Assembly: GCF_000172635.2 (NCBI RefSeq)
Contig: NC_018632.1
Location: 1,922,001-1,986,000 of the forward strand
DNA: 64,000 nucleotides
Source of the DNA: Alteromonas macleodii ATCC 27126
GTDB lineage: Bacteria > Pseudomonadota > Gammaproteobacteria > Enterobacterales > Alteromonadaceae
Direction: 5' to 3'
Below the pieces are notes generated by a model. The model made no database searches, was not told the origin of the DNA, and saw only the letters and a list, made by a program, of their open reading frames with translations. A program made the translations under genes and the position numbers. Each line of letters begins with the position of its first letter. The first letter of the stretch is position 1. Positions 38,120-46,955 of this stretch are shown here, in pieces.

Positions 38120-39019
38120 TCAAACGGCGTGTTTTTCTTCAAGAAAGTCGATTAAGGCCCTAATTCTTTGGGCCTTTTGACTATGTTGCTGAAAATACAT
38201 AAATAGCCCTGAATAAGGAAACCAGTTCTCTTTAAGTACGGGAACAAGCTCGCCAGTTTGAAATAATTCATCCACCATAGGTTCAACAATTCTTCCTATA
38301 CCTAACCCTTTTTTGGCAGCATCAATCATCAAATCTGTATCGTTGACTACCATAGCAATCGGCATTGAAACACTCACAGCTTGCTGGTTTTGCCACAGAT
38401 GAAGTGGCGCAAGTTTGTTAGAGGTAATAAAACGATATTGAATGAGCTTGTGTTGCTGAAGGCTATCAATAGACGAGGGAAGGCCATACTTTTTAGCGTA
38501 GTGAGGTGAGCAGAACAAACATTCTTTAGTGGCATTAGTTAATCGCTTTGCCACCATGCCTTCTTCTATCCTATCACCAAAGCGAATACCCACATCCATC
38601 CCATCGGTAATCAAATTTACGGCTGCATCGTTTATCGATACCTCAAGCTTTAAGTCTGGATAGCGCTCGCAAAACTCTTGGTAATAAGGCGCCAAAAGCT
38701 GTTGGAAGGCGAAGCGAGGAGTGGTAATACGAACCGTGCCCCTAGGGGTATAGCTAAGGGCGTTGACCTCTTCAAATGCAATATCTAACGTGTCGATAGC
38801 ATGATGAGTTTGCTGCTTAAGTAACTTTCCCGCATCGGTTAATTCAACTCTACGCGTGGTTCGATTGAACAAAGGAACGCCCACACTTGCTTCTAGAGAT
38901 TTAAGCGCGTGGCTTACAGACGGCGGTGCCATTTCTAACTGGCGAGCAGCGCCACTAATACTGCCTTCATCGGCAATAGCATGAAAAACAATAAGTTGTT
39001 GAAATGTGGTGCCGTTCAC
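38120..39019 (-). CDS. LysR family transcriptional regulator
   Basis: A 299-residue LysR regulator. The N-terminal winged helix-turn-helix is FHAIADEGSISGAARQLEMAPPSVSHALKSLEASVGVPLFNRTTRRVELTDAG, followed by the periplasmic-binding-like sensor domain with GTVRITTPRFAF. It resembles the large AaeR/DsdC-like subgroup. The start is GTG with AGAGG about 9 bases upstream. It is divergent from the flavodoxin-fold/NTF2 fusion gene at 39219 and probably controls it through a site in the shared gap, where a perfect 15-base palindrome is found. Confidence 0.93.
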   Translation of the reverse strand: MNGTTFQQLIVFHAIADEGSISGAARQLEMAPPSVSHALKSLEASVGVPLFNRTTRRVELTDAGKLLKQQTHHAIDTLDIAFEEVNALSYTPRGTVRITTPRFAFQQLLAPYYQEFCERYPDLKLEVSINDAAVNLITDGMDVGIRFGDRIEEGMVAKRLTNATKECLFCSPHYAKKYGLPSSIDSLQQHKLIQYRFITSNKLAPLHLWQNQQAVSVSMPIAMVVNDTDLMIDAAKKGLGIGRIVEPMVDELFQTGELVPVLKENWFPYSGLFMYFQQHSQKAQRIRALIDFLEEKHAV

Positions 39020-39098
39020 TTATAGCGCCTCTTGAAAGACTAACTTACAAAATTGATCAAACTGCTTCAAGCCTGAAATTTTGTCTAAATTTTAATTG

Positions 39099-39113
39099 TT
39101 AGTTTTAAACTAA
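39099..39113. promoter_or_regulatory. palindrome in LysR divergent promoter
   Basis: TTAGTTT-T-AAACTAA, a perfect inverted repeat in the 199-base gap between a LysR gene and its divergent neighbour. It has the T-N11-A form of LysR sites. By-eye candidate only. Confidence 0.45.
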
Positions 39114-39218
39114 TAATCTTTGAGTTAATCATCATCTAAAACTAAAGGTTGTTCAAGCATAAACTTCTATCTGTTCACTTTGAACCAACCATAAAATTAT
39201 CACGCAAAGGTAGAAGTA

Positions 39219-40190
39219 ATGAGTAAAGTATTAGTTATCTCCGGCCATCCTAATTTAGACCAGTCCAATGCTAATAGCGCTATTTTGCAAAGCCTGACTA
39301 AGCGCATAGACGACATTGAAGTTAGACGTTTGGACACCCTTTATTCTAACAACCCAATTGATGTAGAGGCAGAGCAAAAAGCCTTGCTTGAAGCTGAGGT
39401 AATTGTGCTGCAGTTTCCTTTCTACTGGTATTCTGTACCAGCTTTACTTAAGCGCTGGATTGACCAAGTATTTACTTATAATTTTGCGTTTGGCCCTGAA
39501 GGAGACAAGCTGGCGAATAAGCACTTTTTACTGTCCATTTCGGTAGGTGGCCCAAAAGAGTCTTATGGACCGCTAGGCTATAACCATTTCAGTGTGGAAG
39601 AGTTTTTACGCCCGCTAGAACAGCTCGCTTATCTTGCAAAAATGCAGTACCACAAGCCAATTTACAGCCATCGCATGGTGTACATTGAAGGTGTTTACAA
39701 CACGCTTTCAGACGTTCAGGCCCGTGGTGATCAACATGGTAAGCGGGTAGCCGATGCTATTGATGTTTTGATGAACTCACCAGAATTGCGTATCAAACAG
39801 TTTGTAACGACGTGGTTTGGGCAGTTCGATCAATTACCGGCGTCAAGTGAAGCTTTTCTATCGAATCTCAGCGAGGAGGTTGTCTGGCAAGCGCCAGAGG
39901 GACGATTTCAAGGGCATGCTGGATTCAACGACTGGTACGCGTGGGCACGCAAGACGTTTAAACCTAACTGTGAGCACCGTGTAGATCAAATTGATATCAA
40001 ACCCGATGCTGATTCAGCGAAGCCCAATGGATTTATAGTAGACCTTCGAATTAACCTTCGCGCTGACACATTTGAGTCGTCTGACTTTAATGGGGAATCG
40101 GTTGAGGTACAGGTAAAAGAGCGCTGGCATGTGCATATTGATACCGAAGGTAAAGTAATCATCGACAGTTACGTTGTTAGTCCTTTGTAG
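39219..40190 (+). CDS. NAD(P)H oxidoreductase (flavodoxin-like fold) fused to NTF2-like domain
   Basis: A 323-residue fusion. Residues 1-195 match the NAD(P)H dehydrogenase/KefF-MdaB family: VLVISGHPNLDQSNANSAIL binds the FMN phosphate, and VIVLQFPFYWYSVPALLKRWIDQVF and GPKESYG complete the flavin site. Residues 200-323 (FVTTWFGQFDQLPASSEAFLSNLSEEVVW through ERWHVHIDTEGKVIID) form an NTF2/SnoaL-like domain. The N-terminal enzyme reduces quinones or similar electrophiles. The extra domain is not usual in the family and may bind the substrate. The LysR gene is divergent, and an ankyrin gene follows 77 bases later. Confidence 0.87.
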   Translation: MSKVLVISGHPNLDQSNANSAILQSLTKRIDDIEVRRLDTLYSNNPIDVEAEQKALLEAEVIVLQFPFYWYSVPALLKRWIDQVFTYNFAFGPEGDKLANKHFLLSISVGGPKESYGPLGYNHFSVEEFLRPLEQLAYLAKMQYHKPIYSHRMVYIEGVYNTLSDVQARGDQHGKRVADAIDVLMNSPELRIKQFVTTWFGQFDQLPASSEAFLSNLSEEVVWQAPEGRFQGHAGFNDWYAWARKTFKPNCEHRVDQIDIKPDADSAKPNGFIVDLRINLRADTFESSDFNGESVEVQVKERWHVHIDTEGKVIIDSYVVSPL

Positions 40191-40267
40191 GGATTAACAA
40201 CGTGCTAAAAACTCAAAACCAGAATTTAAAACCAATACAAAAAGCATTTAAAAAGTTAGGCGAGACA

Positions 40268-41404
40268 ATGAATAAACCTATTCCAATTACAAGAAAAGCG
40301 TATCAGTCTCTGGCGTTAATTGTGCTCTCTGGCATGGGCATTACCGCTTCGTTTAGCGAAGCCGTGGCAAACGAAGCAATCGGGGCGCTTTATTCAAGTA
40401 AGTTTGAAAGCAACATAAATCAGAACCTAACACCGCTGCACAAAGCAGTGTGGGAGAACGATATACAGCGTGTTAAGGCACTTATAGATAGCGGCGCAGA
40501 TGTTAACGCACTCGATAGATTAATGGGGGTAGCACCGCTTCATCTGGCCGTTCAAGGAAGGAATTTAGACCTTGTTAAACTGCTTGTGAAAGAGGGAGCA
40601 TTCGTAAACTTGCAGTCAGTACGCCTAGGCGGAACGCCACTGCTATTGGCCGTGTGGCACAGAAATATTCCCGCAGTGGAATATTTATTAAGCTTGCCCG
40701 ACATCGATACCACCGTTATTTCAGCGGCAGGCGCTACAGCTCTTGGGTTTAATCGAAGCGGTACAAAAGCAAACGATAAAGCGTTAAATGAAGATGTTGC
40801 CACTATTAACGCGCTATTTGCGGCTCATAAAGAGAAAACGCTGCAGCAAGCGCAAGAAAAAGCAGCCATTTATATGATCGTTGCTAACCAAGCGCTGTCT
40901 GAAGAAGAAATGGTAGCTGAAATAAAAGTGCTGCTAGAAAAAGGGTATGACGTTAATGCGGTTGCGCCTGTATTGAAACAAGGCAGTGATTTTCATAGCG
41001 CGCTGCTGCTTGCAGCGATGAAAGGCTACCTGAAAGTAGCAAAGCTGTTGCTAGATAACGGCGCAGATCAAACGCTTACCGGCGCCTACATGGCCGCAAT
41101 TGCATTACACAAAGCCGCATATTTTGGGCGTGCAGACATGCTGAAGTTACTTAGTCAATATCCTGGCTTTCAGGAAGTGCTTAACGCGCAAGGTCCTAAC
41201 AACGGGTATACACCGCTTCATGACGCAGTGTGGCATGGGCATTTAGAGGCAGCAAAAGTGTTGGTGGAAGCAGGAGCTAGATTAGATTTGAAAGGTTATG
41301 ATGGCAATACACCAGAGCAGCTTGCAAGGCAAAACGGTTATTCTATGATTGCTGAATACCTAGAAAATACGCGAAGCAAGAGGGGAAATGCCCCGCGTAG
41401 GTGA
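40268..41404 (+). CDS. exported ankyrin-repeat protein
   Basis: A 378-residue protein with a signal peptide (hydrophobic LALIVLSGMGITASF, cleavage near VANEA). At least six ankyrin-like repeats follow, for example LTPLHKAVWENDIQRVKALIDSGADVNA, APLHLAVQGRNLDLVKLLVKEGAFVNL, and YTPLHDAVWHGHLEAAKVLVEAGARLDL near the end. The middle repeats are degenerate. Ankyrin repeats bind proteins; the partner is unknown and would be periplasmic. I start at ATG 40268 with AGGCGAG just upstream; the frame is open to 40202. It follows the oxidoreductase gene and its stop is 14 bases from the convergent DUF4437 gene. Confidence 0.85.
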   Translation: MNKPIPITRKAYQSLALIVLSGMGITASFSEAVANEAIGALYSSKFESNINQNLTPLHKAVWENDIQRVKALIDSGADVNALDRLMGVAPLHLAVQGRNLDLVKLLVKEGAFVNLQSVRLGGTPLLLAVWHRNIPAVEYLLSLPDIDTTVISAAGATALGFNRSGTKANDKALNEDVATINALFAAHKEKTLQQAQEKAAIYMIVANQALSEEEMVAEIKVLLEKGYDVNAVAPVLKQGSDFHSALLLAAMKGYLKVAKLLLDNGADQTLTGAYMAAIALHKAAYFGRADMLKLLSQYPGFQEVLNAQGPNNGYTPLHDAVWHGHLEAAKVLVEAGARLDLKGYDGNTPEQLARQNGYSMIAEYLENTRSKRGNAPRR

Positions 41405-41418
41405 AGTGAAAAAAAGTA

Positions 41419-42249
41419 CTAATCTGTAACGCTAAATTTTGACGACGTTCTTACGTACACAATGGTTTCGCTTTCGTTAGCGCCCTCAACAGAATGATTT
41501 GCAGCAGTTGATGATTCAATATAACTTCCTGCATTTAATTCAATCTGTCTGGAAGTGTTGTTTTGGGTATAATTGAGACTACCCTTGATAACCACTGCCT
41601 TGAATTCATCACCATTAGATTTTATTGAACCTTTAAATCCTTTTGGAAGCTTGACAAGGGTGCCGTATACACTACTTGTCTCGCCCCACAAATAGGCAAC
41701 AGAAACACCGTTGGCCGCTATATTTACAAGGTCGCTTTTTTGTAGCCACACCATATTGTCTGCATGAACGTTTATTGGCCTTTCGCCGTTGTCAAAATGT
41801 TCTTTTGATGGCTTTACAAGGTATGGGCCTTCATCAATTTCCAGGTAAATCAGGTTGGTTTTGTCGTTTGCCGCAGTGGTGTGATCTTCACCTGCAGGTT
41901 GAGTCCAAAACGAACCTGTTGGCATCCACATCTTTGCTGCGTTTGGATCGTCATTGTGCATTTCACCTTCAATCACAATACCTCTATAGGTTATGTTGTG
42001 AATGTGCGGTGGCGATTCAAAGCCTTTGTTAAATCGCACTAACATCCCCGTTGCCGTGTCTTTTGTTCGGTCTCCCCACAAGTCTGCTGCCCCGGGGCTT
42101 TTGTCGCCACGGGCTGGATTTAAGTAACCCCATTCGACATCTTTAGCTGCAATAACTTTGTCTTGTGCGTGTGCGCCGGGTACAAGGAGAAAACAGGTGC
42201 TCAATAATAGCGATGCTATTGTCAGTTTGTTTCGTTTCGTTGGTTTCAT
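41419..42249 (-). CDS. exported DUF4437 bicupin protein
   Basis: A 276-residue protein with a signal peptide ending at GAHAQ (about residue 28). Two cupin domains follow. The first has SPPHIHNITYRGIVIEGEMH and FWTQPAGEDHTT, with three histidines placed as metal ligands; the second (about 170-270) keeps the fold (GTLVKLPKGFKG, AVVIKGSLNY, GSYIESSTAANHS) but fewer histidines. DUF4437 members have no proven reaction. GGAGG lies upstream of the ATG. The LysR gene at 42438 is divergent from it and is its likely regulator. Confidence 0.85.
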   Translation of the reverse strand: MKPTKRNKLTIASLLLSTCFLLVPGAHAQDKVIAAKDVEWGYLNPARGDKSPGAADLWGDRTKDTATGMLVRFNKGFESPPHIHNITYRGIVIEGEMHNDDPNAAKMWMPTGSFWTQPAGEDHTTAANDKTNLIYLEIDEGPYLVKPSKEHFDNGERPINVHADNMVWLQKSDLVNIAANGVSVAYLWGETSSVYGTLVKLPKGFKGSIKSNGDEFKAVVIKGSLNYTQNNTSRQIELNAGSYIESSTAANHSVEGANESETIVYVRTSSKFSVTD

Positions 42250-42437
42250 TCAAACCTCCTAATTGTTGGTCGTAGGTTTTATTTAACAGGCAGGCACAGT
42301 CTATTATTTCGAATAAGTCTCATAAACGACCAAAATCAATAAAGACTTTCCTGAAAATGTGGATAATAGAGGTGATCCATTTTGCTTTGTCTTTCTTGCC
42401 ATGAAATCAAAAGAGTGAAATAAACGTTGAGGGAAGT

Positions 42438-43397
42438 ATGAAAACCGAAGACCTGTCTGTGTTTGTAAAGGTGGCTGAAGTGGGCTCGATAACCACTGCT
42501 GCGATAAAACTTGATATTAGCTCATCTGCTGCAAGTATGGCGGTTAAACGTTTAGAAGAGCAGCTTGGCGTAGCGCTATTCGTGCGAAGTACACGCAAAA
42601 TTCGATTGTCACCTGAAGGAGAGCAGTATTTGCCTATGGCAAAGCAAGCACTCGACACCTTACAGCAGGGCCTTGCATTAGTAACAGAGCAGAAGCAGAG
42701 CATTCACGGTGAGCTTCGCATGGCGATGTCTTCGGAAATGGGTCGCAACTTAATGCGTGAACTGCTAAATAAAGTGCAGCGCGAAAATCCAGAACTTTCA
42801 TTGCGATTACATGTGAGCGACAGTCGGGTGGACTTCTACCGCGATGGTGTAGATGTAGCACTAAGAGCCATGACAAAAGACGCGGTTAAAGAATCGCAGA
42901 TGTATGGTTTTAAAGTGTGCAATATTCCGCATGTGATTTGCGCGTCTCCCGATTATTTAGAAAGAAACGGTGAGCCTACAACTTTGACTGATTTAGCGCA
43001 GCACAACGCACTTCTTTATAAGCTCTACGACCAAACCCACAATACGTGGGAACTTATCAACGAGGGCGAGAGAGTTAAAGTGAAAGTGAACAGTAATCGC
43101 GCTGTGAATGACGGTGATATTGTTCGGCGCTGGTGCGTAGATGGAGAGGGGATCGCTAAAAAGTCATGTATAGACGTTGCGGGGGATTTACTGAGCGGAA
43201 AGCTGCAGCGTATTTTGACTGGTTACCACGTACCGCTAACTGAAATGTGGCTCATGCTGCCTAGCCGGCATCTTATTACGCCAGCGGTAAGATTAATTAG
43301 AGATGAATTAAAACAGGTTATTGAAAATAAGCGTCAACGTCTTATTCAAAATCAAATATTAAAAGAGAGTGAATGGCCGCCGTGTGACAACGCCTAA
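42438..43397 (+). CDS. LysR family transcriptional regulator
   Basis: A 319-residue LysR regulator. Its DNA-binding domain is FVKVAEVGSITTAAIKLDISSSAASMAVKRLEEQLGVALFVRSTRKIRLSPEGEQYL. The sensor domain follows (GELRMAMSSEMGRNLMRELL, then the typical DVALRA). The tail beyond residue 295 is longer than usual and basic. Divergent from the DUF4437 gene across 188 bases, which it probably controls. A stem-loop follows its stop. Confidence 0.93.
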   Translation: MKTEDLSVFVKVAEVGSITTAAIKLDISSSAASMAVKRLEEQLGVALFVRSTRKIRLSPEGEQYLPMAKQALDTLQQGLALVTEQKQSIHGELRMAMSSEMGRNLMRELLNKVQRENPELSLRLHVSDSRVDFYRDGVDVALRAMTKDAVKESQMYGFKVCNIPHVICASPDYLERNGEPTTLTDLAQHNALLYKLYDQTHNTWELINEGERVKVKVNSNRAVNDGDIVRRWCVDGEGIAKKSCIDVAGDLLSGKLQRILTGYHVPLTEMWLMLPSRHLITPAVRLIRDELKQVIENKRQRLIQNQILKESEWPPCDNA

Positions 43398-43429
43398 TTT
43401 AGTTAAAACAATACCTAAACATCATAAAC

Positions 43430-43452
43430 GGAGAGGCTTTAAAAGCCTCTCC
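43430..43452. terminator. hairpin between convergent genes
   Basis: Perfect 10-bp stem GGAGAGGCTT/AAGCCTCTCC with loop TAA, between a LysR gene and the convergent receptor gene that ends at 43460. The T-run is weak on both strands. Confidence 0.6.
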
Positions 43453-43459
43453 TTAAACC

Positions 43460-45655
43460 TTAAAAGCGATAGGCGGCGGTAAGTCTAAAGCGCTGAGGCG
43501 CGCCAGGTTCAACCCACACATCTGCGAAAGAGTTAGTATAAAACTCTTCATCAAACAGGTTATCTACTGCAACTTTAACTGACAAGTTTTCTACAGGCTC
43601 TATTTCAGCAAACGCACGAACCGTGGTGTAGCTTGGTAAGTAGAAGTCGGTAGCGGTTTGACCTAAACGCTCATCAACATACAACAGTCCTGAACCGATA
43701 CGTACTGGCATATCAGCAAATATAAGTCCCTTGCTCAACTGAATGCTCAATTGGTTTTCTGGAACGTTAATTAAAGGATCGCCAGATTCAATGGCTGCAA
43801 CAAAGTTAGCATCCGCCGCATCGTTTGTACTTTCAGCATCTACGAAGGTGTACGACACCCAAAGCGAAATATCATTTTCAAATTCAGCGTTAATGTCTAA
43901 CTCAACACCACGGCTACGCGCTTCGCCAGCAGGGGTTAAGAAGAAGCCGTCAGACGCCTCAGGGCTATCATCATAAACAAGGATGTTACTTTGCTCGATA
44001 TTAAACACGGCGAAGGTGATATCACCCCGTATATTATTAAACATTGATGTGAGGTCGGCTTTAACACCAATTTCCGCTGATTTCGATTCGTTAGGTTCAA
44101 ACGGGTTTCCGGCGAAATCCGACCCCGTCAGCTGACGGAAACCTTCACCGTAGGTTGCGTACACACTTGTGGTGTCATCAAACAGATAAACAGCACCCAC
44201 TTGTGGAGAAAAGCGTGTGTCGTCTTGTGATGTGGTACTTACAGGTGACGCCAGGCGATTATCAATTTCCTGCTCGAACTTATCGAAGCGACCACCCAGC
44301 CTAACTTGGAAATTATCAGTGATGTTGATTTGGTCTTGGAAATAGATACCCCACGCTTCCTGAACTTCAAAACGGTTCAAGTTGTCAGACAATTCCACAT
44401 CTGGAAGTGGTGAGTAATCCGGATTAAAAATATCGACCACTAAGTACTGTTCTAAGTCCAAGTCGTTAATGTCATTATCGCTTGAAAAGAATGGCGGGCG
44501 ATAGCGCAGAATAATCTGGTCATTTTCAAACTTATCGTAGTCAGCACCAATAATCACGCGATGTGATAGCGACCCAGTATCGAATTGTCCCGCTATTTCG
44601 CCGCGTAAAACGAAGTAATCGGTTTGGAAATTACGGTAGCGCTTAAAACGAGACAACAAAGCTTGATTAGGATCGATAAACAATGTTTGGCGGCCACCAA
44701 AGTTGTTTTCTAATGCATTACCCTCGAAAGTGGTATCGCGTAAGCCAGCACCCAAAAGCAGGTTCCATTCGTCAGCAAGTTTATGAGAAATCTCAATTTG
44801 ATGACCAACCACTTCCGTATCGATGGTGTCGCCATTAGGATCGCCAGTAAAGGTTTCAATTGGCTGATGGCCCAACTTACCATCGATGGCCACTACGCCA
44901 CGGTCGAAAGGAATTTTTTGCTCGGTGTATTCGAGTTCGTACGTAACCGTGGTGTCTGCTGATGCTTCCCACGTAACCGATGGATAAAAGCCAAAACGCT
45001 CAGTTTCTACTGTATCGCGGAAACTTTCAGCATCTTCATAAAAGCCTACTAAGCGTACACCTACATTTTCAGTACTGCCTGCAACCGATTGTACATCAGC
45101 CTCAATGCGCTTCTGCGACCAGCTTCCGTAAGTTGCTTTAATTTCACCACCTTGACGAAACTGGGGGCGCTTTGTAACAAGGTTTACCGCTCCACCTGGT
45201 TCACCGCGACCAAACAGCGCAGCTTTAGGGCCTTTTAATACTTCAACATGATCAATGCCAGAGAGATCACGAGGTCCGCCAAATCCGCGTCCTGCGTTAA
45301 AACCGTTTACCAGAAACCCGCTAGGTAAGTTTTCGTCACCTGAAAAACCACGAATAGCAAAGCTGTTCCAAAGGCCACCAAAGTTATTTTGCCTTGCTAC
45401 CGAAGCGGACAGGTCTAAAGCGTCGTTAAGGTTTATAGCGCCTGCATCATTGATGAGACCAAGGTCGATATCCTGCGCTGCTGCCGGCACTTCTTTATAT
45501 TCAAATGCCCCTTGATACGCACGGTGCATACCATGCACCGTAATTTTCTCTACATCCGCTTCCGATTGAATATCAGTATTTTGCGCATTTGCAGGCGCAT
45601 TCAAAAGCGTTGCGATAGAAAGGGCGAGGGTAGATTTTACCCAACTAGTCTTCAT
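43460..45655 (-). CDS. TonB-dependent siderophore receptor coupled to ABC transporter
   Basis: A 731-residue outer-membrane receptor. The signal peptide ends near NAQN (residue 25); DVEKITVHGM is the TonB box region. The plug shows FAIRGFSGDENLPSGFLVNG and VEVLKGPKAALFGRGEPGGAVNLVTKRP, the siderophore-receptor form; the barrel ends RLTAAYRF with a terminal Phe. The start lies 11 bases inside the end of the upstream permease gene, so its translation is coupled to an ABC-2 type exporter. That arrangement is unusual and suggests a joint role, perhaps siderophore or peptide traffic. The ligand is unknown. Confidence 0.9.
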   Translation of the reverse strand: MKTSWVKSTLALSIATLLNAPANAQNTDIQSEADVEKITVHGMHRAYQGAFEYKEVPAAAQDIDLGLINDAGAINLNDALDLSASVARQNNFGGLWNSFAIRGFSGDENLPSGFLVNGFNAGRGFGGPRDLSGIDHVEVLKGPKAALFGRGEPGGAVNLVTKRPQFRQGGEIKATYGSWSQKRIEADVQSVAGSTENVGVRLVGFYEDAESFRDTVETERFGFYPSVTWEASADTTVTYELEYTEQKIPFDRGVVAIDGKLGHQPIETFTGDPNGDTIDTEVVGHQIEISHKLADEWNLLLGAGLRDTTFEGNALENNFGGRQTLFIDPNQALLSRFKRYRNFQTDYFVLRGEIAGQFDTGSLSHRVIIGADYDKFENDQIILRYRPPFFSSDNDINDLDLEQYLVVDIFNPDYSPLPDVELSDNLNRFEVQEAWGIYFQDQINITDNFQVRLGGRFDKFEQEIDNRLASPVSTTSQDDTRFSPQVGAVYLFDDTTSVYATYGEGFRQLTGSDFAGNPFEPNESKSAEIGVKADLTSMFNNIRGDITFAVFNIEQSNILVYDDSPEASDGFFLTPAGEARSRGVELDINAEFENDISLWVSYTFVDAESTNDAADANFVAAIESGDPLINVPENQLSIQLSKGLIFADMPVRIGSGLLYVDERLGQTATDFYLPSYTTVRAFAEIEPVENLSVKVAVDNLFDEEFYTNSFADVWVEPGAPQRFRLTAAYRF

Positions 45656-46955
45656 TAGTGTTTTCCTGTGTCTTTCTTATTTTTGGTGAAAATTGAGGTA
45701 GCTGTTTAAAACTGGCCGATGAAAACTCCGGGGCTTCAAACAAGTGATGATAGTAGAATTTGCGCAACGACGCATGAAACTCGCGAACATTATTTTCGTA
45801 GTTAACCATGGCTTTAACATCGGTATCAGCCGCACTCGTTAATAAGCGTTGCGTTAACAAAGACGGGGATAGCAGAGCAACATAGCTTGCAATTTTATCT
45901 TTGCGTAAGGTGGCGGCTTGATAAGCCTCTGAAAGTTCCTTTGCCGTTTGGTCGCCAACTTGTTGAAATGCGTAATACCACTTCCAATTAAATGAACTGT
46001 CTCGTTGTGGATCAAAGTCGGTTTTATCCGCCCACTGTGGGTGAGTTTCAATAAACGCATCCCATGTTTGTTCAACAGGTTTGTCCCATGCACTGTTAAC
46101 GGCTTCTCGCTGCGTGAGCACAATGTCGCCGCCCTCAGGTGTATCGACCGACGCATTAATTATGGTGTGCCCGGTAACTGGCACAATAACCGTTGTGACA
46201 AGCCATACGCCTAACATGATTGAAGCTAGGTGCGTGGCGCTGAAATTGGCAAAACGCTTAGCAGCACCTATAGCAAGCACAATAGCGCTCCAAACAATTA
46301 TGCTGCCAATGACGATGGTACAAACCGTTACTGTTTGAAACACAGACGCGCCATTCACTACACTAAAGGCAATAAACGGAATAAGTGTAACTAGTGCCAA
46401 GGGCACCAGGGTTACCAATACGCGTGATGACCAAATAGCATGCGAATTGCGTGCGGTTACATTAAGTAAGTCAAAACGGCGGGCTTCGCGTTCCTTCGCT
46501 TTTAAGTCGTAAAGGAGCAAAATGATAAACAGAGGCAACAGCACACTGGTAACGAAAGCAAAGTCAAAACGCCCTAGGAAAGCAAGCTCCGGATTGTCTG
46601 TATCGCTTTCATAAATCTGACCTTCTAGCGCTAGCATTCTAATACGGTGCTTCCACGGAAACACATCGCGCTCTCCTACAGCAGCAAACGCCAACGGCGA
46701 GGGCGGGGCATATGTCAAATGAAAGGCGTAATAGGCTACCATGCCATAATTAGATTGGTGAGTAAGGACAGCGTTGCGCTCTGTTTCATCTTTATCTAAC
46801 AAGCGCTCAATAGTGGCTTGCTGTTCTTGCATTTCCGAATAGCCAGACCACAACGACATCGAGCTTAAAAGAAACACGACCAAAAGCGTTAGTTTTATCT
46901 GACGATGGCCAAATACGAAACCCGCTTCTCGTTTAATATCGCTATAACGCATCAT
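45645..46955 (-). CDS. DUF3526 ABC-2 type permease (second subunit)
   Basis: A 436-residue membrane protein of the ABC-2/DUF3526 type: an N-terminal helix (LTLLVVFLLSSMSLWSG), a large extracytoplasmic loop to about 125, then a cluster of five helices (near 135-150, 180-200, 205-225, 230-250 and 265-290) and a long soluble C-terminal part. The KAKEREARRFDLLNV segment resembles the coupling region of ABC-2 permeases. It lies between the first permease (ATGA overlap) and the receptor gene (11-base overlap). The two permeases probably form a heterodimer with the ATPase encoded first. Confidence 0.85.
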   Translation of the reverse strand: MMRYSDIKREAGFVFGHRQIKLTLLVVFLLSSMSLWSGYSEMQEQQATIERLLDKDETERNAVLTHQSNYGMVAYYAFHLTYAPPSPLAFAAVGERDVFPWKHRIRMLALEGQIYESDTDNPELAFLGRFDFAFVTSVLLPLFIILLLYDLKAKEREARRFDLLNVTARNSHAIWSSRVLVTLVPLALVTLIPFIAFSVVNGASVFQTVTVCTIVIGSIIVWSAIVLAIGAAKRFANFSATHLASIMLGVWLVTTVIVPVTGHTIINASVDTPEGGDIVLTQREAVNSAWDKPVEQTWDAFIETHPQWADKTDFDPQRDSSFNWKWYYAFQQVGDQTAKELSEAYQAATLRKDKIASYVALLSPSLLTQRLLTSAADTDVKAMVNYENNVREFHASLRKFYYHHLFEAPEFSSASFKQLPQFSPKIRKTQENTNED

